DNA of 42,267 nt. Origin: Parapedobacter sp964613725 (lineage in GTDB: Bacteria > Bacteroidota > Bacteroidia > Sphingobacteriales > Sphingobacteriaceae). The notes under the pieces were generated by a model. That model saw nothing but the letters and a program-made list of their open reading frames with translations, had not been told where the DNA came from and searched no databases. This document shows, piece by piece, positions 31,855 through 39,794 of this stretch (position 1 is the first letter of the stretch; each line of letters begins with the position of its first letter). The stretch spans positions 1 through 42,267 of the forward strand of contig CAZTJY010000015.1 of the NCBI GenBank assembly GCA_964613725.1, in the 5' to 3' direction. Made by a program: the position numbers and the translations under genes.

Positions 31855-32913
31855 CTATTCCTTGACCTTTACCGATACGGCCGTCCCATTGGTGAGCGAC
31901 ATGATCCCGGAGGTCAACACCGTATCGCCAATCAACACCCCCTCAGTAATCAACACGTCGGTTCGGGTTCTGTTTTCTGCTTCCACGGGCGTTGCAACCG
32001 CTTTGCCGGCTTTTAATAGAAACACTTGTTTGCCGTTTTGGACGGGAATGACCGCTTCGGTGGGTATTAATACCGCATTTTCCGTGTAATCCAATGGCAG
32101 CTCGATGCGGGCGAACGCGCCCGGAAACAGCCGCTCTTCCCGATTTTCTGCCAGCGCGCGGATGCTGATGGTCCGCGTGGCTGCATCCACTCCCGGCTCG
32201 ATCGCATAAATCTCGGCGTGATACTTGGCTTCCGATCCACTGACACTAAAGGTAAGTGCCTGCCCCACGCTTATTTGACCGCTGTATTTCTCTGGCACCG
32301 AAAACAACACTTTAACAGGGTTAATGCTCAGCAAGTTGGCAACGACGGTGGAGGGAGTTAAGTATTCGCCTTCCGAAATTGACCGCAGGCCGATCTTGCC
32401 ACTGAACGGAGCCCGGACGGTGGTTTTAGCTATTTGGGCTCGGATAAGTTCGGTTTGGGCTTTGGCCGACTCGTAATCGGCATGGGCTACGTCATACTCT
32501 TGCTGGCTAATGGCTTCCTTTTCCAACAATAGCCGGGCGCGTTTCTCATTGTCCTGGGCCAATTGCTCGCTGCTTTGTGCCTGGATGAGCCGGGCTTGCA
32601 ATTCTGAGTCATCAATCCGAAGCAGCACTTGCCCTTTTTGTACTGCAGATCCTTCGCGGAACGTCAGAGCCCTCACAATACCTGATACCTCACTGCGGAT
32701 TTGGACTTGTTCATTTGGCTCTATCGAACCCGACAGGGTAATAATATTGGAGAATGCGCGCGGCGCGACCACGATGGCATTGACTTCCATCTTTCCGTTC
32801 CCTTGTGTTTGTTCCGGCGCAGCGACTTTTGGCTTGGGGGTGCGCGTGAGCCAATAGCCCACAAAGGCAACAGCAACGACGGCTATCGCGATATATACGT
32901 ATTTTCTCTTCAT
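31855..32913 (-). CDS. RND efflux periplasmic adaptor subunit (HlyD/AcrA family)
   Basis: A 352-residue membrane-fusion protein. A signal/anchor segment (residues 4-25, YVYIAIAVVAVAFVGYWLT) is followed by the biotinyl-lipoyl-like half motif VQIRSEVSGIVRALTFREGS, an alpha hairpin (LIQAQSSEQLAQDNEKRARL), then VRAPFSGKIGLRSISEGEYL and beta-barrel domains. It links the pump to TolC. It is the first gene of the efflux operon. No lipobox is evident. Confidence 0.94.
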   Translation of the reverse strand: MKRKYVYIAIAVVAVAFVGYWLTRTPKPKVAAPEQTQGNGKMEVNAIVVAPRAFSNIITLSGSIEPNEQVQIRSEVSGIVRALTFREGSAVQKGQVLLRIDDSELQARLIQAQSSEQLAQDNEKRARLLLEKEAISQQEYDVAHADYESAKAQTELIRAQIAKTTVRAPFSGKIGLRSISEGEYLTPSTVVANLLSINPVKVLFSVPEKYSGQISVGQALTFSVSGSEAKYHAEIYAIEPGVDAATRTISIRALAENREERLFPGAFARIELPLDYTENAVLIPTEAVIPVQNGKQVFLLKAGKAVATPVEAENRTRTDVLITEGVLIGDTVLTSGIMSLTNGTAVSVKVKE

Positions 32914-32956
32914 TCTAGTATCTGAAAGTTAGGTGCGGACACGGGCCCGCAACCCT

Positions 32957-32983
32957 CAAAAGACATAAATATACGGTCTTTTG
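32957..32983. promoter_or_regulatory. Inverted repeat, candidate repressor operator of the efflux operon
   Basis: CAAAAGAC (32957-32964), 11-nt spacer, GTCTTTTG (32976-32983): perfect 8-bp arms. It sits 5 nt downstream of the -7 box, over the expected transcription start, a classic repressor position. No regulator gene is adjacent. Confidence 0.5.
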
Positions 32984-32988
32984 CCAGC

Positions 32989-32996
32989 CAAAACTA
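32989..32996 (-). promoter_or_regulatory. Probable -7 box of the RND efflux operon promoter
   Basis: TAGTTTTG on the minus strand is a perfect TAnnTTTG match 75 nt before the adaptor start. The long leader contains the inverted repeat at 32957-32983. Confidence 0.45.
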
Positions 32997-33065
32997 GTGG
33001 AATAGATAAGTATTTCGCAGCTGTATCACATTTTTTACGGAAATACGCCATTATAGCTAAGCACG

Positions 33066-34385
33066 CTATACATAAATGTCCAGGATCAGCACGCCCAACA
33101 ACCCAACAATGGATACGATGGTTTCCATAAGCGACCATGATAGCATGGTATCGCGGATACTCAAACCAAAATATTCCTTGAACATCCAGAAACCAGTGTC
33201 ATTTACGTGGGAAAACATCAACGAACCAGCACCGGTGGCCAGTACCATCAATTCCGCACTAGTATCGGTTGTACCGATCAATGGCAGTGTGATACCGGCC
33301 GCCATCAGGCCCGCCACCGTTGCAGAGCCCAAAGCCACCCGGATGACCGCTGCAATGACCCACACCAAAACCAATGGCGATAACGAAAGTGCCCCGGCCC
33401 AAGCCGCGATATCGTCGCCCACACCACTATCAACTAGCACTTGCTTGAACGAACCGGCGGCCCCAATGATCAGTAAAATCATGACAATACTGCGGACAGA
33501 TTCCTCCAAACTATTCATCACATCCTTCATCGTCCGCCCACGCGCGATACCCATGGTAAAGACCGCTACAAATACCGCAATGAGGAGGGCGATAACAGGG
33601 TTGCCCATGAATGACACAACCCCCATGATGGTCGATCCAGTCGGCAAAACGAACGACAATACCGATGCCAGTGCGATGAGCAGCACCGGGAACAGGCCCG
33701 TGAATAAACTGATTAAAAAGCCTGGTGTTTCGGATGCCGGGGGCATTGCCAATTCCATGAATTGGGCTGGCGGATTGGGCTGTATGCCTTTCAACATGCG
33801 CGAAAACATAACGCCGCCGAGCACGACGGCTGGAATAGCCACAGCAATCCCATAAATCAGCGTCAGCCCCATATCCGCCTGGTACAATGTACCAATGGCC
33901 GTTGGACCGGGGTGCGGGGGTAAATAGCCGTGCGTTACGGATAATGACGCCAACATCGGTAAGCCCACGTAGATAAGCGGTAAGCCCGTTTGGGTGGCTA
34001 TTGCAAAAACGAAGGGCACCAAAATAACGAAACCAACATTGTAAAACATCGGTATACCTACTGCAAAGCCGATGACAACAACTGCCCATTGCACATTTCT
34101 GATACCGAATGCGCCAATCAAACGGGTCGATATCCGTTGTACGCCACCGCCGTCGGCAATCAGTTTGCCAAGCATCACACCGAAGCCCAAAATCATTGTT
34201 AGCGACCCCAATGTACTTCCCATCCCCTGTTCAATGGAGACGACCACATCAGCCGCAGGTGCACCTAATGCTAACCCGACAGCGAGCGAAGTGATAAGCA
34301 ATGAAAAAAAAGCGCTTATTTTAAAGACCACGACAAGGACAAGCAATAACAAAACGCCGCAGGCAACAATGATAATGGGCATCAT
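33066..34385 (-). CDS. gntP: Gluconate permease (GntP family)
   Basis: A 439-residue hydrophobic transporter of the GntP family with about 12 membrane segments; family-typical stretches are MILGFGVMLGKLIADGGGVQ, LPPHPGPTAIGTLY and the tail with VNDTGFWMFKEYF. It imports gluconate or related sugar acids. The start is ATG 34385 (34382 also possible); a TTG at 34391 is less likely. It follows the kinase gene by about 30 nt on the same strand, giving a kinase-permease operon. Confidence 0.93.
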   Translation of the reverse strand: MMPIIIVACGVLLLLVLVVVFKISAFFSLLITSLAVGLALGAPAADVVVSIEQGMGSTLGSLTMILGFGVMLGKLIADGGGVQRISTRLIGAFGIRNVQWAVVVIGFAVGIPMFYNVGFVILVPFVFAIATQTGLPLIYVGLPMLASLSVTHGYLPPHPGPTAIGTLYQADMGLTLIYGIAVAIPAVVLGGVMFSRMLKGIQPNPPAQFMELAMPPASETPGFLISLFTGLFPVLLIALASVLSFVLPTGSTIMGVVSFMGNPVIALLIAVFVAVFTMGIARGRTMKDVMNSLEESVRSIVMILLIIGAAGSFKQVLVDSGVGDDIAAWAGALSLSPLVLVWVIAAVIRVALGSATVAGLMAAGITLPLIGTTDTSAELMVLATGAGSLMFSHVNDTGFWMFKEYFGLSIRDTMLSWSLMETIVSIVGLLGVLILDIYV

Positions 34386-34414
34386 ATACAATTAATTTAA
34401 AAGGTATATTTTGG

Positions 34415-35905
34415 TCAAAATTCGTCTTTCAGACGATCATATAGCCTCCCGAATAAGGCGAAACTTTCCATATATCGATGATGTGCTTGCACATCAGGCT
34501 CGTAAATCATATGGCGTGATTGGCTATCGGCCACATCGAAACCATGGGTTTTGTCCAATGCATTCAAAACGACCATATAAGCGCCTTTCGCTGCATCCTG
34601 CACACCCTCATCCGACACCAGTACGCGCTTATTGAAAACATCGGCTAACAATTGAACCCAACGTGAGTCGCGTGCGAATCCGCCATTGGCATGGATGACC
34701 TTAATGGGGCCAGCGGCTTCTTCAAGCGCCATCCCCACGCTGTATAACCCGTAAACGATTCCTTCAAGCACCGCCCTGGTGAAGTGAGCTTTAGTATGGT
34801 GCAACTGCACACCGAAAAAGACCCCTTTTGCATCCGCATTCCAGTGCGGTGCACGCTCACCGGCTAGATAAGGCAAGAACAATAAGCCATCGGCACCGGG
34901 CGGCACGCTGGACGCTTCAGCAATAAGCCGCTGATAAGCTTCCTGCCCCGAGTCGCTATCAAGGTCGAAGTTATCTCTATACCAGCGGAAAACCATGCCG
35001 CCGCTGTTTACCGCTCCACCAACCACGAAGAGACGATTAGTGAGCATGTAGCAAAAGGTACGTGCTTTGGGATCGGTTTGCGGAACTTCGGAAGCCATCC
35101 GTATGGCGCCACTGGTTCCGATGGTCACCGCCGCTTCGCCGGGGTTCACTGCGCCGGCACCTAAGTTGGCCAAGCAACCGTCGCTCCCCCCTACCACAAA
35201 GGGCGTGTCTGCGGGAATTCCCATAGCATTGACCATCGCTTCATCTAATCCGGTCAAGGTGTAAGTAATTGGAACGGGTTCAGAAAGTTGCGCCGAGGAG
35301 ATACCGGCCAACGTTAGTGCCGGGCCGTACCATTGGAAGGCATGGATATCGAAAAGCCCGGTCGCCGATGCGATCGATTCATCCACCACATAGCGACCAA
35401 ACAACCGGTAGAAGACATATTCTTTAATCGAAATGAATTTCCGGGCGGCCTTAAATATCACCGGCTCTTCCGTTCGGAGCCAGCCAAGTTTACAAAGTGG
35501 CGACATGGCATGAACGGGTGTCCCAGTTTTCATATATATATCCAACCCTTCGGGTGTACCGTTAAGTGCTTTCGCATACGGTGCGCTGCGCGTGTCGGCC
35601 CAAATGATGCAATTGGTTAATGGTTGGTCATGCGCGTCCATGGCGATAAGCCCATGCATGGCGCTACTGAAACCGATGGCCATGTGCTCCGTTTTCGCTT
35701 CGTTACCAACAAATCCTTTAATTAACTTCCCAATTGCTTTAACTACCGCATCGAACAGCACCGCCGGATCCTGTTCGAACCAACCCGGTTGGGGATTCAA
35801 TAATCCATAATCGACCTGTTCATGGGCTACCACACGTCCTGATGCGCGGAAGGCCACGGCCTTGGTCGCTGAAGTTCCGATGTCTACACCGATAATGATG
35901 TCCAT
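34415..35905 (-). CDS. gntK: Gluconate kinase (FGGY family)
   Basis: A 496-residue FGGY-family sugar kinase. The phosphate-1 motif IGVDIGTSATKAVAF is at the N-terminus, with the GGSDGCLANLGAGAV and GTSGAIRM blocks of the nucleotide site. Similarity to gluconokinase plus the adjacent gluconate permease make gluconate the likely substrate, feeding 6-phosphogluconate to the pentose phosphate pathway and thus to the transketolase here. ATG 35905 is preferred to an upstream start at 35947, and a perfect -7 box lies 22 nt before it. Confidence 0.9.
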   Translation of the reverse strand: MDIIIGVDIGTSATKAVAFRASGRVVAHEQVDYGLLNPQPGWFEQDPAVLFDAVVKAIGKLIKGFVGNEAKTEHMAIGFSSAMHGLIAMDAHDQPLTNCIIWADTRSAPYAKALNGTPEGLDIYMKTGTPVHAMSPLCKLGWLRTEEPVIFKAARKFISIKEYVFYRLFGRYVVDESIASATGLFDIHAFQWYGPALTLAGISSAQLSEPVPITYTLTGLDEAMVNAMGIPADTPFVVGGSDGCLANLGAGAVNPGEAAVTIGTSGAIRMASEVPQTDPKARTFCYMLTNRLFVVGGAVNSGGMVFRWYRDNFDLDSDSGQEAYQRLIAEASSVPPGADGLLFLPYLAGERAPHWNADAKGVFFGVQLHHTKAHFTRAVLEGIVYGLYSVGMALEEAAGPIKVIHANGGFARDSRWVQLLADVFNKRVLVSDEGVQDAAKGAYMVVLNALDKTHGFDVADSQSRHMIYEPDVQAHHRYMESFALFGRLYDRLKDEF

Positions 35906-35927
35906 TGGTGCTGGGTAGTTTACGTCG

Positions 35928-35935
35928 CAAACATA
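35928..35935 (-). promoter_or_regulatory. Probable -7 box for the gluconate kinase-permease operon
   Basis: TATGTTTG on the minus strand is a perfect TAnnTTTG match ending 22 nt before ATG 35905. No linked regulator is seen. Confidence 0.45.
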
Positions 35936-35974
35936 GAGAAATTGCACTGGAAATACATTATCCTGTCCAACTTT

Positions 35975-35982
35975 TACTTTTT
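35975..35982 (+). promoter_or_regulatory. Possible -7 box for the 178-aa membrane protein gene
   Basis: TACTTTTT is one mismatch from TAnnTTTG, 37 nt before ATG 36020. It is divergent from the gluconate promoter. Confidence 0.3.
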
Positions 35983-36019
35983 TTCGTTAACATTGCATCG
36001 ATCAATATCAACTATAAAT

Positions 36020-36556
36020 ATGTTGAAATGCTGTTGTTTAGTGGTTGCCGTTTTCGCGGTGCTTTGTGTACGTGCTCAGGAGACCAACCGTATCGATCAT
36101 TTCATGGTGAGTGAAAATTTGATCAAGAACGGCAAACTGGCCATCATTGCCACGGATGCGGAGGAGCGTCCTAATGAAGCCGTTTCCGGCACTTTTCAAT
36201 TTGTAATCAACGGCTTTAAGCAGGAGCTGCAGTTCCACGATGGTGTTGCCGTTACCCCGGACCCCATCGAAACCTCGGCATTCGTGTTCATCAAACACCG
36301 CAACCAGGATGGTTCGCACGGCAGACTTTATTACGTATTGAAACGCGAACAGGGTCTTAATCCCATTGCGATAAATTGGTATTTTCTCATCCTTATCCCG
36401 GCCATCATCTTACTGATTGCCTACCTTTTCAAACGAATAATGATATTGGCGATTGTGGTGTTGATTGGTTTGTTCATCTATAATTACAGCAAAGGATTGG
36501 ATTTGGAGAATATCTTTGAAACCATTACACACGGAATTAAGTCGTTAGCCATTTAA
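36020..36556 (+). CDS. Exported membrane protein of unknown function (178 aa)
   Basis: The product starts MLKCCCLVVAVFAVLCVRAQ, a signal peptide with cleavage expected after Ala19, has an exported domain (about 21-115), and ends with one or two TM helices (119-152: WYFLILIPAIILLIAYLF, MILAIVVLIGLFIYNY). I do not recognise a family. The last codons (KSLAI) are themselves part of a 7-nt repeat array that continues past the stop. It is convergent with the Omp85 gene. ATG 36020 is chosen because it begins the signal peptide. Confidence 0.65.
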   Translation: MLKCCCLVVAVFAVLCVRAQETNRIDHFMVSENLIKNGKLAIIATDAEERPNEAVSGTFQFVINGFKQELQFHDGVAVTPDPIETSAFVFIKHRNQDGSHGRLYYVLKREQGLNPIAINWYFLILIPAIILLIAYLFKRIMILAIVVLIGLFIYNYSKGLDLENIFETITHGIKSLAI

Positions 36557-36586
36557 TCATAAGTTATTAATCGTTAGTCGTTAACA
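36537..36586 (+). repeat. Degenerate heptad array over the stop codon of the 178-aa gene
   Basis: Seven tandem units: TTAAGTC, GTTAGCC, ATTTAATC (8 nt), ATAAGTT, ATTAATC, GTTAGTC, GTTAACA, then a TCTCACT unit. The first three units encode the last residues and stop codon of the gene. The unit type and the switch to a TCTCAC-type unit match the array at 17743-17808. Confidence 0.75.
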
Positions 36587-36622
36587 TCTCACTTCCTTGT
36601 GGCTGTAAAAACTAACGCGCTG

Positions 36623-36651
36623 GACTGCTGGACTTACGGCTTACGACTAAT
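36623..36651 (-). repeat. Heptad array after the Omp85 gene stop, opposite orientation
   Basis: Read on the minus strand from the Omp85 stop codon: ATTAGTC, GTAAGCC, GTAAGTC, CAGCAGTC. TTAGTCGT here is complementary to 36574-36581, so the two arrays of this convergent spacer could pair in RNA as an 8-bp stem. Confidence 0.7.
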
Positions 36652-36652
36652 A

Positions 36653-39001
36653 TCAAAACGGCATCCCTATCCCGAAGTTATACTGCACGAAATTATACCG
36701 ATCGGGGGCATTGGTTAAGCGGTATCGCTGTTTGAAATCCTTGCTATTGAAAAGCTCAGAAATTACCCACTGTTGTTCGCCAGTGAACTGCGGATCGCGC
36801 ACTTTTATGCCGGCATCCAGCCGGATAACGAAGTAATCGAGGTCGAATCGGAGACCGGCGCCAGCACCGATTGCCAACTGTCCGAGGACCCGGTTGAACC
36901 TAAACTCCCCGCCCGGGTTCAGTTCATTTTCATTGATACGCCAAATGTTACCGAAGTCAGCAAACGTGGCGGCTTTTAATTTGGCGCCAAATATATCATT
37001 CACCATCTTGAAACGGTATTCGACATTTCCCTCCAACTTAATCTCCCCGAGCTGGTCGAGATTGCGGAGATTAAGGCGCAAGCTTTCGTCGAGGACCTTA
37101 CGGTTGTAATTGCCGGGTCCCAATGTACGCGCCTGCCATGCCCTTATGCCATTCATGCCACCCCCAAAAAAACTCTTTTCAAAAATCAACAGGCTCGAAT
37201 TGTTGCCATACGGAATGGCCACGCCGGAGTTGAGCCTCACCACGAGTTGCCGGTCTCCGCCCAGGTAACGATAATGACGTATATCCGTTTCTACCTTCGC
37301 GTACTGCAAATAGGGCACTCCCATGATTTCTTTTTCGCCGTCTACATTCCGCTTGAAGTCGATTACCGTACTGGCCAGTCCTAACAGGTTACCGCTGAGG
37401 TCTAGCGCACCCCGGAAGTAAAGAAAACTTTCCAGCCTCGAAAGTCGAACAGCATTCACGGTATAGGCATACTGCGACCCCAATCCAAAATAAGCCCTAT
37501 TATTGCTACGCACATAGAGCAAGAAGTCCTGGTCTATCAACCGCTGGGCAAACGCACTGTTTAGACGGCCATACCGATACTCGAGTACCACCGGCGTGAG
37601 GTTATGCTGTTTGTAGCGAGTATCGAACCAATTGTAAGACAATGTACCGCTGAAATAGCGGTTCGAATAGGTTTGAAATTGATCGAACGCCTGCACATTT
37701 GCAGAAAACACCGTTCGCGGCAATCCGCTTCTGCCCACGGGCGGAACGGCAAAAGGTGTAATAAGACGTGGTACCGTGATGTTGACGCCTACCTGGAAAT
37801 CGTTATTGAACACCCGGTCGAGCAAACTGCCCGGTAACCTTGAATCAAACAATACGCCATAGCGCAACTTCACCTCCAACTGCTCCAACCCGCCGAAGAG
37901 GTTGCGGTGCGTGAACGTGTTTCCTATGTTGAAGCCGCTCATCCCTGCGTTGAACGTATATTCGCCCTCAATTTGGTTACCCATGTAGGGCCTTGGTACC
38001 AGCTCGTAATATGCATTCAGCCGATTGGAATCTATCTTTTTGTAGTTGATTTTCACATTGCGGAAGCCATTCAGCTCGTAGAGCCGATCATAGGTAAGGT
38101 TTTCCAGGTTGGCATTATAGGTATCTCCTTGTCGATGAAACACATACCTCGCAATTGGTGCCGCTTTGAAGCGACCCGTGTGGTCGTGGAAAGCAAGTTG
38201 CCCATCCAGCACGGCCTCCTGGGGAATTGCGCGGTTCAATTCCATCCGATCGTGCTTGATAACCACGAAGCTACTGTCAATATCAAATTTGATGTGAGCG
38301 GATAGCCCCTCGGGGTTATCCACGATAAGTTTTGCATCGGCTTGGTTTCGTTGGAGGCTCGAGTCGACATCAACACGCATATATTGCCGCAAATAGTCAT
38401 AGTAGCCTTGCTGCCGCATTAATTGGTATACCCGTTCACGCTCGACCACGAGCGAATCTGCATCATAGCGCGATCCGGGTTTGATGGGGCTCGTTGCACG
38501 AAGCTGTTCGGCGTAGAGACGGGTCAATGCGGTGTCGGCAATATCCACATCCACGTTGCGGAGCGTAAACGGCTCGCCGGGTACCACATGGAAATACAGG
38601 TGCGCTCGTTTGCCACGACGCACAATAGCCTGCTTTACCACAGCATTGAAATAACCCTTTGATTGCAAGTACCGGGCGATTTGTTGTGTAGAAAAATCGA
38701 CAAGTGCACTATCGAGGATATGCGGTGGCTCGCCCACGTTACGGATGTCCGTTGTACGGTAACGCCCCTTGCGGGCATTGGCCAGGTTGTAGATAAACAG
38801 ATTGATGCGTGAATTGGGTCGGAGTGCAGGCGGGATATAGGCGCTGGCCCCCTCTGCAAATCGTGGCTCAATACCGTCGATTTCGACTTTGGTCACTAAA
38901 GCCTGATCGGCCTCAAGCAGTCGTGTAGAACGGCACGATGCAAATAATACCAGCAAAAGCATTATACTTGCATACGTAAAAAGACAATCCCGTTTAACCA
39001 T
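36653..39001 (-). CDS. BamA/TamA-family (Omp85) outer membrane lipoprotein
   Basis: A 782-residue Omp85 protein. N-terminus MVKRDCLFTYASIMLLLVLF ending in lipobox FASC gives a lipidated Cys, as in the TamL-type TamA relatives of Bacteroidota. POTRA-like domains fill about 30-400 (IARYLQSKGYFNAVVKQAIV; VVPGEPFTLRNVDVDI), and the 16-strand barrel follows with GGGMNGIRAWQARTLGPG and the C-terminal GIGMPF. Role: assembly or transport of outer-membrane or envelope proteins; a TamB partner is not in the window. A longer TTG start at 39016 is unlikely. Its start codon is 5 nt from that of the divergent methyltransferase. Confidence 0.9.
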   Translation of the reverse strand: MVKRDCLFTYASIMLLLVLFASCRSTRLLEADQALVTKVEIDGIEPRFAEGASAYIPPALRPNSRINLFIYNLANARKGRYRTTDIRNVGEPPHILDSALVDFSTQQIARYLQSKGYFNAVVKQAIVRRGKRAHLYFHVVPGEPFTLRNVDVDIADTALTRLYAEQLRATSPIKPGSRYDADSLVVERERVYQLMRQQGYYDYLRQYMRVDVDSSLQRNQADAKLIVDNPEGLSAHIKFDIDSSFVVIKHDRMELNRAIPQEAVLDGQLAFHDHTGRFKAAPIARYVFHRQGDTYNANLENLTYDRLYELNGFRNVKINYKKIDSNRLNAYYELVPRPYMGNQIEGEYTFNAGMSGFNIGNTFTHRNLFGGLEQLEVKLRYGVLFDSRLPGSLLDRVFNNDFQVGVNITVPRLITPFAVPPVGRSGLPRTVFSANVQAFDQFQTYSNRYFSGTLSYNWFDTRYKQHNLTPVVLEYRYGRLNSAFAQRLIDQDFLLYVRSNNRAYFGLGSQYAYTVNAVRLSRLESFLYFRGALDLSGNLLGLASTVIDFKRNVDGEKEIMGVPYLQYAKVETDIRHYRYLGGDRQLVVRLNSGVAIPYGNNSSLLIFEKSFFGGGMNGIRAWQARTLGPGNYNRKVLDESLRLNLRNLDQLGEIKLEGNVEYRFKMVNDIFGAKLKAATFADFGNIWRINENELNPGGEFRFNRVLGQLAIGAGAGLRFDLDYFVIRLDAGIKVRDPQFTGEQQWVISELFNSKDFKQRYRLTNAPDRYNFVQYNFGIGMPF
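38963..38970 (+). promoter_or_regulatory. Possible -7 box of the RNA methyltransferase gene, inside the Omp85 gene
   Basis: TATACTTG (one mismatch from TAnnTTTG) lies 36 nt before ATG 39007, within the signal-peptide codons of the Omp85 gene on the opposite strand. Confidence 0.3.
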
Positions 39002-39006
39002 TGACA

Positions 39007-39759
39007 ATGCTTTCAAAACCGCAAATACGTGCCATTACGTCGCTTCAGCAAAAAAAATTCCGCAAGGAACACGGGTTGTTTATTGTGGAGGGCGTTAAAT
39101 CTGTCAAGGAATTCCTTCATTCCGGCTACAGTGTCCAACATATTTACCATACCGTCCAAGCGGCTGCAAAATTGCCTAAAATCCCGCAGAATATAAAATC
39201 GGTTGAAATCGACGAGCCTACGTTAAAACGTATCAGCGCCCTTAAGACCCCTCAGGGTGTGTTGGCTGTCGTGCGTATACCCCATTACGCCCCATTGACG
39301 GCAGCTATGTTACAACGGGGGTTCCATTTGGTGCTTGATGACATCCAAGACCCGGGCAACCTGGGCACCATCATCCGGACGGCCGACTGGTTCGGCCTGG
39401 AGCGAGTGATTTGTTCGGTTGGCTCGGCCGATGCCTACAACCCGAAAACCGTACAGGCCAGCATGGGGTCTCTTGCCCGCATACAGGTGTACTATACCGA
39501 CCTCGCTGAACTGGTGGCCCATTCACCCGTGCCGGTGTTCGGGGCGGTTCTCGATGGCAGCCCCATCTACCATACAGATTTCGGCCAACAAGGGCTGGTC
39601 GTACTGGGCAACGAAGGCAACGGTATCGGCCCCGCCGTATTGCCCCATATCACGCAACATGTCACCATCCCGCGTGCTGGCCATGCGGAGTCGCTCAATG
39701 TGGCCGTTTCCGCCGCGCTATTCTGCGCCGAAATAGCCAGAAAGACAACACGGAAGTAA
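39007..39759 (+). CDS. TrmH/SpoU-family RNA 2'-O-ribose methyltransferase
   Basis: A 250-residue SPOUT-class methyltransferase. N-terminal substrate-binding domain (MLSKPQIRAITSLQQKKFRK, EHGLFIVEGVKSVKEF) is followed by motif 1 LVLDDIQDPGNLGTIIRTAD, motif 2 VVLGNEGNGI and motif 3 SLNVAVSAALFCAE. It methylates the 2'-OH of an rRNA or tRNA nucleotide with AdoMet; the exact site is not clear, so no gene name is given. ATG 39007 matches the family; the SDR gene follows after 35 nt. Confidence 0.92.
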   Translation: MLSKPQIRAITSLQQKKFRKEHGLFIVEGVKSVKEFLHSGYSVQHIYHTVQAAAKLPKIPQNIKSVEIDEPTLKRISALKTPQGVLAVVRIPHYAPLTAAMLQRGFHLVLDDIQDPGNLGTIIRTADWFGLERVICSVGSADAYNPKTVQASMGSLARIQVYYTDLAELVAHSPVPVFGAVLDGSPIYHTDFGQQGLVVLGNEGNGIGPAVLPHITQHVTIPRAGHAESLNVAVSAALFCAEIARKTTRK

Positions 39760-39780
39760 ATCCACTTTCAAAAAATATCG

Positions 39781-39788
39781 TATTTTTA
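39781..39788 (+). promoter_or_regulatory. Possible -7 box very close to the SDR gene start
   Basis: TATTTTTA is one mismatch from TAnnTTTG and ends 6 nt before ATG 39795. If used, the leader would be almost absent. Confidence 0.25.
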
Positions 39789-39794
39789 CCGTCG

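Noticed and set aside
33076..33855. 259-codon plus-strand open frame inside gntP
   Set aside because: Reverse reading of a membrane transporter gene with Ser/Thr/Pro-rich content and no domain.
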